From the NCBI GenBank assembly GCA_017860275.1, contig JAFNAQ010000007.1:1-64000 (forward strand): DNA of 64,000 bases, written 5' to 3'. Of this stretch, positions 46,001 through 52,436 are shown in pieces. Within the stretch, counting starts at the first letter, position 1; each line of letters opens with the position of its first letter. The position numbers and the translations under genes were made by a program. The notes beneath the pieces are model-generated. The model searched no databases. It was not told where the DNA came from and saw only the letters and a list, made by a program, of their open reading frames with translations. This DNA comes from Bacteroidota bacterium (GTDB lineage Bacteria; Bacteroidota; Bacteroidia; Bacteroidales; P3).

Positions 46001-46418
46001 TCCACTTGTCGCCTTTTTCTCCTTTTGGTCTAGCGGCTATGGTCTCAAAGTTTCCTTTGGCGTTTTTTATCTTCTTGCCTGAGATATAGATATCGGCTGT
46101 TTCTTTGTCTTTGCCTCTGACTTCGCCTTTAAGGTATCCGTAGTCTTGGTATTGGTATTTTACAGTGGGTTGGTAGATGATGATTTGGCGGTCGTTGTTC
46201 TTTGCTTGTTTGCCGTTTATTTTATTTTTGCCTTCTTCGCCTTGGTCTAGTGTTATCTTTCCCAAGTCTTTGAGGGATTTGGTAGCGATATGTGAGGTGG
46301 TATTAGTGTTTGTTGTGGTTTGGTTGTCTTGATTGGTACTTTTTTTGGTGCATTGGTATAGGGTAATGCTTAGTATTAGTACTGCTATCGATAATATGAT
46401 GCGCGTTCTTGTTTTCAT
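37020..46418 (-). CDS. Giant SpvB / FG-GAP / RHS-repeat protein (Tc-toxin B/C-like) with C-terminal tip
   Basis: 3132 residues. N-terminal export signal (IILSIAVLILSITLYQC, possibly a lipoprotein), and a ZU5-like beta domain about 185-305. The SpvB region starts about 345 (LSYPISIPAGRHGMQPDLNI). At least six FG-GAP/VCBS calcium-loop motifs follow (e.g. DINGDGYPD, DLDGDGIVD, DVNGDGLPD). A long RHS/YD-repeat shell comes next, then the RHS core (HSDHLGSSSYITDDDGD, KEKDEESGYHYYGARYY), ending at the autocleavage-type motif SPIMLIDPDGM. After it comes a tip of about 150 residues: a hydrophobic segment, then a Lys-rich tail ending GEEHSRTNKR. The plan matches TcB-TcC fusions, whose shell encloses a cleaved toxic tip. 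Co-transcribed with the T9SS-sorted protein gene 11 nt upstream. Toxicity and target are inference. Confidence 0.85.
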   Translation of the reverse strand: MKTRTRIILSIAVLILSITLYQCTKKSTNQDNQTTTNTNTTSHIATKSLKDLGKITLDQGEEGKNKINGKQAKNNDRQIIIYQPTVKYQYQDYGYLKGEVRGKDKETADIYISGKKIKNAKGNFETIAARPKGEKGDKWTVEVQARYPDGQILKTLAQFESGQDSNYIGDDKRTLVSQVKEITTTTTSTLALSGAKLYITPGSVKETKAISVSGLKKEDMAVVSNTMSNVTQGHNGYRFLPDGTTFEKELTIAIEYDKTKIPSGYTAQDIYTYYYNETEKRWIKVERDSIDEERSIVYSRTNHFTDYINGILKTPETSDAMAFTPTSIKDLKAAQPLEGITMMSPPQANNKGTANLSYPISIPAGRHGMQPDLNITYNSAGGNSFLGLGWDMNISSITVETRWGVPYFDPNKESETYLLDGETLVTSYQDPNGEFRLDKPTYRKAWIDRNGQSDPNDTLKQFYPRVEGAFRKIIRYGTTPQNYWWEVTDKSGTKYIYGKIYNGSSVDENSTLKSADYNIAKWYLKEVVDLYGNVVRYNYQLKNSVGHSSNTSITTLGKQKYISNINYTGKYTDQSGTITYLPGKYNIDFQLSTTERGDITISGRYGLKEINAWLLNKINITYDGAMIKDYLFGYKTGEFGKTLLCNIIELDEFSKDQNFSSDILSKLDDKLMDRCDINSDIPFFPFVEHKFEYNTLGGNLYSSEKDETIDTKDDEVIGNILPFLSALKMGPFVGSLDGTVTKAWNLGGGLLLGFDNIITSKSNSIGGNYAYNSSKTQGLVDLVDINGDGYPDKLYKRDNEWSDHEVFYRLRIPGTSNYGSWNKISGIENFLRSESYLNNWGIEGYLGFEKLGGSVGVNWTSGEEETKTYMMDLDGDGIVDIVDIDDKNDETNIYYNRVKDGIGFKTNTENQITISGSCEEEKISTDGYIDESIYKSDSDTIVEIKCKCILDRNEVCIRDTCYEVKTPYTYTEPKLYEPDIDNVRVWKAPYSGVVNITGLAKLSDDYFDLRTEEDSVKLSIQKGSGATYLQSLYLYPSDPIASFNMSVSVTAGEEIYFRMQSLSSRKYDKVVWNPIIEYTSLTNITNPNLDEKDANGLNVYKFNYTDDFLISGEQEIEMPVDGTLQITTSLPTGLTLSEITALIIFKNNNPLGTPYILNNNTTPEYVSTIPIIAGDKFKVVMISSGGQVNWSAIDAKCEMIITNTNSPDFDAIDTLTDPNNPKYNFVYYPAINKSVYSYQRQPSKKISITSAGIYNIESNINFYGTMNNDAKVMMSVKNITSGNTDFYLLNSNNCHCLIKTYNNSHQFTTGDYYIDYYVSNDGSNYINSITSKIAGGDIQSGLYTSYSNETNIKYGKMYRGWGQFGYKNKCSDGTCNCPIDTTLLVLHQYYNSTSMPVNNTDGEFDPMTLNFTGSDFDNPETSNIGQLYNPLESSFFIMLPDFKNKSWQGYGNIVYTQKDVISNYLLGMEEYQTNKEKIVERTSISAGNPNKVKAKKRQNKSFGVSGNVNIPFLDFGGNRTDGKSILLADMFDVNGDGYPDAVSQVKVQYSKPTGGLGNKIYWHSSTNQLDYSESTSIGGNISGSYSINKPVVGNAARMTLSSTSLGFGGDLSGNYCTGSKDATWLDINGDGLPDKLVGDNIYMNLGYKFMMPDKYPIINNIQNNMSWGLGVGLSSSGSIITHAFKMVLDKIKYKNIKAFSVSLGLGGGGSSNTMETAYVDVNGDGLPDKILSDNTVMFNLGDSFSGKMTLPNSIDKSQAYYANLSAAFTFGITFPPFPLKVVANPKGGFSREISLKDIRWIDMDNDGCLDYVVDDGDGKLNVHYSRVGKTNLLKKVHTPALKTYEIDYNLSQSSVECPTRHWEMKSVIINEGVEGKQSHVEYEYKNRKYNRFERDDYGYDEIIAKELDNFGVVYRKNISQYHNENYMFKGIMKYNATFDANDKKLVEVYYNYALHEITTGVPIDPSRSYCFGDGFPAIYGEIQNYYLASTPTPKLTTEKSFIYGKYGNVESFTDLGQASSSNAVTVYMTYKEDLSNYIVGIPMTQVVSDGSNLLRKRQATIGAKGEIQELIYENSNGDVRTKYNYIYDDYGNIEKVTLPQNGSNQTLEINYTYDGDNNTYPIETSNSLGYKSNAVYDYRWGKPTEITDVSLNTIYYTYDAKGRLKNIIAPKEVGTGYNTVEYEYWDQAKYNLKYEKVIKPWAKTINYNPSDPSKPIKIITFADGFGNIIETKKDVDMSGTMKRAIIKTDFDKYSRAIKQYNIFTEDLTSTDTIINKNTTGVSSTLTAYDILDRVTTTTYPDQTTSTQSYEFGNDAFSKNRFKTIITDQNSKVSIVYSDEKGLKTTIKSPLGYETNFKYDAIGQLIESIDPELEKTYYYYDMLGRRISRNHPSAGITDWEYDPAGNLITESHPAMGDNITYNYHYNQLTNINYSDRPWNDVLYEYGTVGSGNNTGKLIIQRDANGSQEFEYGNMGELIKNRHTYVLPNISNPLTLTTEWEYDSWNRVKNITYPDGEYLQYTYNNGGLLSKIEGYKDGSKIPYINNIDYDAYEQRTKVEYGNGVVTNYNYNGVTRRMTTLSTISTQQYNKQLQNITYSYDAVGNISNISNQGNQVINPYNHTYTYDNDYRLITTLGSGTFDYTPISYTYGMTYSPSGKILNKTTSGYGYDNNGPQQISIDNQYNYNTNKPQQLEDLYNQALGESEKFRWDDKGNMIFHQTKHIGERNLCWTEDNRLQGFTDQYNGAYYGYDASGERAYKLTGSTISINQNGTNINVPILQNQTLYASALITLSDKGYTKHYFEEGKRICSKIGNGGLIDINTPANTDISYIDQIGKMTDAVNFTFENCIGATPYISTNDLYPIISLYEHPKITPDEPAYFYHSDHLGSSSYITDDDGDNTQTLAYLPYGEDWVNIINPNLNPKYIAPYKFNGKEKDEESGYHYYGARYYNSNGPFWLSVDPLSDKYPSLTPYNYCANSPIMLIDPDGMQMEDPPTSNSQKLKEGLATAVSVAISDSPAPGPADLVALAIVKETVQETVIKPAVMGGIVYLISKFAKKTNNTKANNTKANDSSKNEKHGDVKAKTKAEKQIKELEKQKEGANKSDRKAIDRKIRNVRENAQRKEKGEEHSRTNKR

Positions 46419-46429
46419 ATCGGTACCTG

Positions 46430-47917
46430 TTATTTGTTGATAATTAGTTTTATGGTTTTCTTGCCTTTATTGTATTCTAGGTTGACTAGGTAACTGCCAT
46501 TTTGTTCTATGTGTCCTGTATAGATATGGGTATTGTTTGACTCTAGCGTGTTTTCTTGTAGGGTCTTGCCGGCTACGTTGGTGATGCGTATCTTGACTGG
46601 GCTCTTTTCTTCTAGGCTGGCTTCTAGGGTGTAGCTGCCGGTGCTTGGGTTGGGATAGAGAGTGAACTGGTCTTGTGGGTTATTTTGGTCTTGGTTGTCA
46701 CTGATGGTGCCCTTGGTGTCTTTGGTGTCTTGGCTAGGGGTGGTAAGATAAGCTAGGCTGAACTCAAAGCCTTGTTTGTAGGGGCTTGTCCAATTGATGT
46801 TATTGAAGTAGATGGTGGTTGCAGTGATGCTGTCGGGTGTGTATTTGTCAGCTGTGTAGATGTCTAAGAGGCTGTCGGTGGTGCGGTTGATTAATAGTCG
46901 TAGTCTGCTTGGGTCGTAGTCTTGTGGGTAGTCAAATTGTAGGGTGGTCAGGGGCTGGGTTGGGTGGTTTTTATAGTGGTTTTCTAGTTTCCATTCTCTG
47001 CTAAAGAGGTCGTACTTGATGGTGTCTATGTATTGGGGCTCGCCTCGGCGTTCTATGGCTTTGCCGTTGTGTCCCCAGACTAGGTAGTGGTCTTGGATGG
47101 GGGTTTGGGTTGGGATGAGGCTTAGGGTGAGGTTGTCGCCATAGATGGTGGATTGGCTTTGGCTTAGTCCTCGTAGGGTGTCTTGTCCTAGGCCTGCGAT
47201 GGCGGCGGAGTAGAGACTGTCGGTTTTATGGTTCCAGAGGGTGTCGCCTTGGCTAGAGAGGTAGTGACTCTTGATCATTGTCGAGCTATACTTAAGGCTT
47301 AGGGCGCTTTGCCATTTGAGACGCTCTTTTACGCTCATGCGGCCTTCGAAGATGAGAAGCTCGCCAAAGTTGCCTTTGAAGGTGTTTTCGTGTGACTTGA
47401 GGATATAGAGGGTATCTATGGTTGAGGCGGTGCCTTTCTTGCCTAGGTTTTGGACTGTGGTGTTGACTACGGGGATTTGGTAGTTGGTGTCGCTATAGCT
47501 GATGGGTAGCTTGCCTAGTATGAGCTTGCGGCTGTTGAGCGAAAGGAGGGTATTGGTGTCTTTGGTGATTTGCCATAGCCCTTGTAGGGTGTCTTGTCCT
47601 ATTGCATGGTAGGCGGTGATGATGGTGTAGTCGGTTTTTCTAAAGAGACTGTCGCTAGTGAGGTAGTAGTAGTTGCCATATTGGGTGCTGCGAATGCATG
47701 GGTGGTTATTGATTTTTCCTTGCTTGCCGCCGGTGCTGTCTTGGTGTTGGTGTATGACTTGGCTAGGGTTGTTGTATAGCTGGAGCCCTGCACTGCTGTC
47801 ACTGGTGGATACGGATTTGATCCATAGTTTGGGCTGGATGGTGTCTTGGCTATACAAGGGGCTTTGACTTAGGCTTATGCATAAGATTAAGATGAAAAAT
47901 AGGAAAAATCGTCTCAT
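46430..47917 (-). CDS. Secreted protein with T9SS type A C-terminal sorting domain
   Basis: 495 residues. Signal peptide about 1-23. A LamG-like segment (GELLIFEGRMSVKERLKWQ) lies near 185-210. A region resembling the domain often found before T9SS tails follows (VWGHNGKAIE, SREWKLEN). The C-terminal about 75 residues form the sorting domain (FTLYPNPSTG ... NGSYLVNLEYNKGKKTIKLI). It would cross the outer membrane by T9SS and be anchored or released. First gene of a two-gene operon with the RHS giant, so a carrier, adhesin or delivery role for that protein is plausible. Markedly more G+C-rich than the surroundings. Confidence 0.85.
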   Translation of the reverse strand: MRRFFLFFILILCISLSQSPLYSQDTIQPKLWIKSVSTSDSSAGLQLYNNPSQVIHQHQDSTGGKQGKINNHPCIRSTQYGNYYYLTSDSLFRKTDYTIITAYHAIGQDTLQGLWQITKDTNTLLSLNSRKLILGKLPISYSDTNYQIPVVNTTVQNLGKKGTASTIDTLYILKSHENTFKGNFGELLIFEGRMSVKERLKWQSALSLKYSSTMIKSHYLSSQGDTLWNHKTDSLYSAAIAGLGQDTLRGLSQSQSTIYGDNLTLSLIPTQTPIQDHYLVWGHNGKAIERRGEPQYIDTIKYDLFSREWKLENHYKNHPTQPLTTLQFDYPQDYDPSRLRLLINRTTDSLLDIYTADKYTPDSITATTIYFNNINWTSPYKQGFEFSLAYLTTPSQDTKDTKGTISDNQDQNNPQDQFTLYPNPSTGSYTLEASLEEKSPVKIRITNVAGKTLQENTLESNNTHIYTGHIEQNGSYLVNLEYNKGKKTIKLIINK

Positions 47918-48400
47918 AATCGTATTTTATTTTTTTGATTTTAGGGTGTAAAGGTAGAAAAATATTTTTCATCTGATTATTGTTTTTATGCATTAATTTA
48001 ACTTTAATAGCGTAAGTAATTTACTTTTAAAGGGATAGATTGATAGGTTTTTATTCTTATTATCATTAATTTTTCGCTTTTTTATTAAATGTACTCGCTT
48101 TAATGTTAATTTGAGTCTCTTGTTTGGGTAGTTTTATAGATTTCAATATTGATGGCTTATTAGGATTGTTGATTGATTTTTTACAGATATTGATTTGCGT
48201 ATTTTTAGTAATAATTATATTTATACTGCTATTTTTTATGCTTTTTTATATTTTGGTTGCATGGGAGCTTGGCTTAATGTGTGTTAAGCTTAGTTAATTA
48301 TTTTAAGCTCTTTTAAGAATATTGCAGGTTTTGAAGTTTTTTTTCTGAAATAAGGTTTGATTTTTTTCAAACAAGGACTTAATTTTTTCTGTTAGGTAAC

Positions 48401-48434
48401 AAAAAAAATTCTGTTAGGTAACAGAATTTTTTTA
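48401..48434. terminator. Palindromic hairpin ATTCTGTTAGGTAACAGAAT flanked by A/T runs
   Basis: Perfect 9-bp arms around GG with A-run before and T-run after, so it can act on either strand. A second partial copy of TTCTGTTAGGTAACA lies just before it. Confidence 0.6.
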
Positions 48435-48462
48435 AACAGCGTTTAAATTTGCTTTTTCAACA

Positions 48463-48492
48463 AAAAAAGACCGCCTTTTGTGGGCGATCTTT
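48463..48492 (-). terminator. Intrinsic terminator of the HU-like gene
   Basis: On the minus strand AAAGATCGCC pairs with GGCGGTCTTT (one wobble), followed by T residues. Confidence 0.8.
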
Positions 48493-48626
48493 CGTTTGAT
48501 TGGGGGTTGGGAGATTGTTTTTGTATTCTCTTTTCCCTCTTCTTTTGGGGTTAGTTTTGAGCCTTTGTCAAAACTTGGTTTGGTAGTTCTTTGTTTTTAG
48601 ACGAAAAAACCTACGTCTTTTTGTTG

Positions 48627-49052
48627 CTATGGGGTTGGAACTGGATCGTCTCCTAATTGAAGGCCTTTGATATCTAAGTCCATGATATGTGTCTTGGTGT
48701 CTTTTAGCCTTTTGCTGAAGGCTACTGATGGTCGGAAGCTAACCCATACTCGTTTGATTGTACTGGCTGTAACTTCTTCTTTGGTTGCACAAGCGGTTGC
48801 ATTTACTACGGAATAGAAGGTTCCTAAGGCGCCTAACTTTACTGTGGTACCATCTAGGATATGTAAGGTCAAGACTTTTTCTAGTTGACGTAAAACACCT
48901 ATTACGTCGCCTGAACTCATGGTGGAACTCTCTGATATCTCTTCGGCTATTCTTTCAAAATCTACTGGTTCATTTCTTAAGATACGTGCCAAGTACTTTT
49001 CTCCTGGGCTATAGCCTACTATGATGGTTCTTTTAACTACAACGAATCTCAT
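48627..49052 (-). CDS. HU-family (HU-HIG type) DNA-binding protein
   Basis: 141 residues. The N-terminal extension and beta arm (PGEKYLARILRNEPVDFERIAEEISE), the helical SSTMSSGDVIGVLRQLEKVL and the GALGTFYSVVNATA strand match the HU-like DNA-binding proteins of Bacteroidales. The C-terminus (VSFRPSVAFSKRLKD) fits as well. These are abundant, multi-copy nucleoid-type proteins. It neighbours the T9SS/RHS operon, and its codon use is also richer in G+C than the housekeeping genes. It could be cargo of the same acquired segment. Confidence 0.85.
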   Translation of the reverse strand: MRFVVVKRTIIVGYSPGEKYLARILRNEPVDFERIAEEISESSTMSSGDVIGVLRQLEKVLTLHILDGTTVKLGALGTFYSVVNATACATKEEVTASTIKRVWVSFRPSVAFSKRLKDTKTHIMDLDIKGLQLGDDPVPTP

Positions 49053-49254
49053 AATCGTAAGTATTAAATGGTTTAGAAACTAAATGAACTTTTAAACGTG
49101 TGTTTTACTTGCAAGTGTGTTTATCGCGTTTATGTTATTTAAACGACATTTATAACTTATTATTTTGTAAATTATAAAAATATATTTTAATAGCTTAAAA
49201 TAATATTCTTACTGCTTTTTCGTTGAATGGGTTTTAATTGCACCTTTCTGATGT

Positions 49255-49284
49255 TTTGTTATTGGATAGAAAGTCTTATCTTTG
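49255..49284 (+). promoter_or_regulatory. Promoter of the DegT-galE-exosortase operon
   Basis: TTTG at 49255-49258, 18-nt spacer, TATCTTTG at 49277-49284. ATG at 49311. Confidence 0.75.
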
Positions 49285-49310
49285 CAAGGAATTAAATTAT
49301 AGATTGATAT

Positions 49311-50441
49311 ATGGAAAAGATACAAATGGTTGACCTTAAGTCACAATATAATAAGATTAAGACTGAGATTGATTCTGCAATTAGCGATGTAATTAACTCA
49401 ACGGCTTTTATAAATGGCGATAAGGTTAAGGAATTTTCTAAGAATTTATCTGCCTATATGGGCGTTAAGCATACCATTCCTTGTGGAAATGGGACAGATG
49501 CCTTACAGATTGCACTTATGGCACTTGACCTAAAACCTAATGACGAGATTATTGTTCCTGCCTTTACCTTTATTGCTTCGGCTGAGGTTATTGGACTATT
49601 AGGATTCAAACCCGTTATGGTTGATGTTGATTATAATAGTTTTAATGCAACGGCTAAGAATATTGAGCAAGCTATTACTTCAAATACTAAGGCAATTATT
49701 CCTGTCCATCTTTTTGGTCAAGGTGCAGAGATGGAAGCCATAATGAATATTGCTAAGAAATATGACCTATATGTTATTGAAGACAATGCCCAAGCAATTG
49801 GTGCAGACTATAAATTCTCTGATGGCAGAAAACAAAAGCTTGGAACAATAGGTCATATTGGTTGCACTTCTTTCTTCCCTTCAAAGAACCTTGGATGCTA
49901 TGGAGATGGCGGAGCAATATTTACTAATGATGATGCAATTGCAGAAAAGATTAGAATGATTTGTAATCACGGTATGAAGGTGCGTTATCATCACGAAGTT
50001 CTTGGAGTAAACTCTCGTTTAGATACAATTCAGGCAGCAGTATTAGATATTAAACTAAAACATTTAGATGCTTATTGTAAGGCACGCTATGATGCTGCAC
50101 AGAAATATTCTTATACACTAAGAGATATTAAGGAACTTATCACACCAGAAGAATCTGCCTTTTCTACCCATGTCTATCATCAATATACATTAAAGGTGTT
50201 GAATGGAAAACGTGATGCATTAAGAGACTATCTTGAGGCAAATGGTATTTCAGCAATGGTATATTATCCAATTCCTTTGAATAAGCAAGAAGCATTTATG
50301 AAGATTGCTTCTCAAGCAGGAGATATGAGCATATCTGATAAACTATCCGATGAGGTACTTTCTCTCCCAATTCATACTGAGCTTGACTTTAAGACAATAC
50401 ATTATATAACTTCTAAAATAAGAGAATTCTTCTCTAAATAA
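49311..50441 (+). CDS. DegT/DnrJ/EryC1/StrS-family sugar aminotransferase
   Basis: 376 residues, PLP-dependent enzyme that aminates nucleotide keto-sugars for surface polysaccharide. Cofactor-binding residues in NGTDALQIAL, VIEDNAQAIGA and the lysine of SFFPSKNLGCYGDGGA are present. The N-terminus MVDLKSQYNKIKTEID resembles WbpE/WlbE-type enzymes and PorR of Porphyromonas, which is needed for A-LPS, the anchor glycan of T9SS cargo. That specific link is inference. Operon with galE (3 nt gap) and an exosortase. Confidence 0.9.
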   Translation: MEKIQMVDLKSQYNKIKTEIDSAISDVINSTAFINGDKVKEFSKNLSAYMGVKHTIPCGNGTDALQIALMALDLKPNDEIIVPAFTFIASAEVIGLLGFKPVMVDVDYNSFNATAKNIEQAITSNTKAIIPVHLFGQGAEMEAIMNIAKKYDLYVIEDNAQAIGADYKFSDGRKQKLGTIGHIGCTSFFPSKNLGCYGDGGAIFTNDDAIAEKIRMICNHGMKVRYHHEVLGVNSRLDTIQAAVLDIKLKHLDAYCKARYDAAQKYSYTLRDIKELITPEESAFSTHVYHQYTLKVLNGKRDALRDYLEANGISAMVYYPIPLNKQEAFMKIASQAGDMSISDKLSDEVLSLPIHTELDFKTIHYITSKIREFFSK

Positions 50442-50444
50442 TAT

Positions 50445-51455
50445 ATGAAAACAATTCTTGTAACAGGAGGAACGGGTTTTATTGGAACCCATACCGTAGT
50501 AGCACTTCAAGAAAAAGGCTATAAGGCTATTATTGCCGACAATCTTTCTAACTCAAACATTGATTCCTTAGATAGAATTGAGAAGATAACTGGTATAAGA
50601 CCAGATTTTATGAAGGTAGACCTAAGCAACGAGAAAGAATGTAATCTCCTTTTTGATACCTATGAAAACATTGACGGAGTAATTAACTTCGCTGCCTTTA
50701 AGGCTGTGGGTGAGAGTTGCGAGAAGCCTATTGAGTATTACAAGAATAATATGGGCATCTTGCTTAATGTGCTTGCTAATATGAAGAGAAAGGATATTAA
50801 GTATATTGTTCACTCATCTTCTTGCACTGTTTATGGAGAGCCTGATTCATTGCCTATAAAGGAATCTACACCTACGAAGTTTGCAGTCTCTCCTTATGGA
50901 AATACTAAACAGATGGCTGAGGATATTCTTCATTTCACAACAAATACTACTGGGATTAAAGCCATTGCACTAAGATATTTTAATCCTATTGGAGCACATG
51001 AGAGTGCACTTATTGGAGAATTGCCAAATGGTACTCCTAATAATCTAATGCCTTTTATTACTCAGACGGCTATTGGACTAAGAAAGGCTCTTACTGTTTT
51101 TGGTGATGATTATGATACTCCTGATGGAACTTGCATTAGGGATTATATCCATGTTGTTGACCTTGCCGAGGCTCATGTTATCTCTATGGATAGGTTCTTT
51201 GCTAATAAGAATAAGGCTAATCTTGAATTCTTCAATATTGGGACAGGAAATGGTTTCTCTGTCTTGGATGTTATTAAGAGCTTTGAGAGATCGACAGGCG
51301 TAAAACTAAATTATACTATTGGACCAAGACGTGAGGGAGATGTTATTAAGATATGGGCAGATACTAGCTTTGCTGAAAAGGAATTAGGTTGGAAGGCTCA
51401 AAAGACCTTGGACGAAATGACTCTTAGCGCATGGAACTGGCAAAAGGCCCTTTAA
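50445..51455 (+). CDS. galE: UDP-glucose 4-epimerase
   Basis: 336 residues, extended short-chain dehydrogenase. NAD site GGTGFIGTHT, catalytic Ser in HSSSCTVYG and the YGNTK (Y-x3-K) motif are all intact. The C-terminal region GDDYDTPDGTCIRDYIHV is diagnostic of GalE. Interconverts UDP-Glc/UDP-Gal (or the GlcNAc pair). The exosortase gene begins 25 nt before its stop. Confidence 0.96.
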   Translation: MKTILVTGGTGFIGTHTVVALQEKGYKAIIADNLSNSNIDSLDRIEKITGIRPDFMKVDLSNEKECNLLFDTYENIDGVINFAAFKAVGESCEKPIEYYKNNMGILLNVLANMKRKDIKYIVHSSSCTVYGEPDSLPIKESTPTKFAVSPYGNTKQMAEDILHFTTNTTGIKAIALRYFNPIGAHESALIGELPNGTPNNLMPFITQTAIGLRKALTVFGDDYDTPDGTCIRDYIHVVDLAEAHVISMDRFFANKNKANLEFFNIGTGNGFSVLDVIKSFERSTGVKLNYTIGPRREGDVIKIWADTSFAEKELGWKAQKTLDEMTLSAWNWQKAL

Positions 51456-52012
51456 GAGACCTTTTACTTTTTATTTCTGTAACCGTTTGCTTTCATTTCC
51501 TTTATTGGAATACTAATATGAACCAATGGTTATTTGGGATATATACTAATGATGTCTTTGACTTCTTTACAAGGATTGCCTATAAGGGCACGACTATTCT
51601 TTCAGATTTATTTATTGGTAAAGACTTCGACAAAGAGGGGCTTAGCCTTAATTTCTACGATATTAATTCTCTCGGCAAAAAAGATTATATATGTAGGATG
51701 AGGATTGTTGAGGATTGTTCTGGTATTAAGCAGATTTTTCAGGTACTTTTAATAATGATGGTTGCTCCCAATAAACTTTGGAAAAGACTTATATACTTCC
51801 TAATATCTATTCCTGTGGTTATATTCTTTAATATCGTTAGGATATCCTCTCTTACCGCTATCTTGGTTTACTATCCTAATAATTATACTTTTATCCATGA
51901 CTGGATTGGAAGACCCTTTCATTATGTAATCATTTTCTTTATATGGGTAATTTGGATGGAGTTCTTTGTTAGAGGTAAAGAAAAGATTAGGGCAAAAAAA
52001 GAAAGCTGCTAA
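51431..52012 (+). CDS. Exosortase-family transmembrane cysteine peptidase (Xrt-like)
   Basis: 193 residues with about five membrane helices. The exosortase/archaeosortase triad is visible: Cys96 in EDCSGIKQ, Arg137 in FNIVRISS, and His156 or His164 in FIHDWIGRPFHY. Such enzymes cleave C-terminal sorting tails and pass the protein to another anchor. In Bacteroidota several short Xrt variants are known. The start overlaps galE by 25 nt, so it is translationally coupled to a sugar-nucleotide gene. No obvious cargo with a matching tail was recognised nearby. Confidence 0.8.
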   Translation: MELAKGPLRDLLLFISVTVCFHFLYWNTNMNQWLFGIYTNDVFDFFTRIAYKGTTILSDLFIGKDFDKEGLSLNFYDINSLGKKDYICRMRIVEDCSGIKQIFQVLLIMMVAPNKLWKRLIYFLISIPVVIFFNIVRISSLTAILVYYPNNYTFIHDWIGRPFHYVIIFFIWVIWMEFFVRGKEKIRAKKESC

Positions 52013-52040
52013 GAATATTAATTCAAAGCAGCTTTCTTTT
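51994..52040 (+). terminator. Bidirectional terminator overlapping the exosortase stop codon
   Basis: GAAAGCTGCT (52001-52010) pairs with AGCAGCTTTC (52027-52036), with A and T runs on the two sides. Serves the convergent exosortase and folB transcripts. Confidence 0.85.
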
Positions 52041-52056
52041 TAGTAATATAACTAAA

Positions 52057-52425
52057 CTATACTGGAGATATTCTTGAGCTTTGCAAGCAAACGCTTACTC
52101 CTTCAAGCTTTCCTCCAAGTGGTGGGTTCTTCTTTGTAACCTTAATGCTGCAATACTCAATAGTTGGATAGTCATTCATTATTCTATCTAATATTCTTCT
52201 TGCAACATGTTCTAAAAGGTGTGAAGGTGTCTCAAACTCCTTCTTTATTGTTTGGTAAACATCCAAATAACTTATAGTATCTGAAATATCATCACTCAAC
52301 TCTGCCTTAATGGTATCGCATTCAAACTCTAGGTCTACCCTAAAATGAGTTCCTATCTTAGACTCTTCTTCGAAGCATCCATGATAGGCGTAGAAACTCA
52401 TATCGTTTAATTCTATTACTGCCAT
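52057..52425 (-). CDS. folB: Dihydroneopterin aldolase
   Basis: 122 residues, folate pathway enzyme releasing glycolaldehyde from dihydroneopterin. MSFYAYHGCFEEE at the start, the HLLEHVARRILDRI block and the C-terminal KKNPPLGGKLEGVSV are characteristic. Follows pheS by 11 nt in one operon. Confidence 0.93.
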   Translation of the reverse strand: MAVIELNDMSFYAYHGCFEEESKIGTHFRVDLEFECDTIKAELSDDISDTISYLDVYQTIKKEFETPSHLLEHVARRILDRIMNDYPTIEYCSIKVTKKNPPLGGKLEGVSVCLQSSRISPV

Positions 52426-52436
52426 AATTCTTGGTA

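Larger units (their letters stand above)
47918..48626. other. Long AT-rich intergenic region upstream of the T9SS/RHS operon
   Basis: No gene seen. Contains a near-consensus TACCTTTA (minus strand) about 30 nt upstream of the T9SS gene, repeat-like T-rich words at 48330-48390, and two terminators (next entries). Confidence 0.5.

Noticed and set aside
37020-46418. Large plus-strand open frames inside the RHS gene (up to 135 codons)
   Set aside because: Antisense shadows of the long RHS frame with low-complexity translations.
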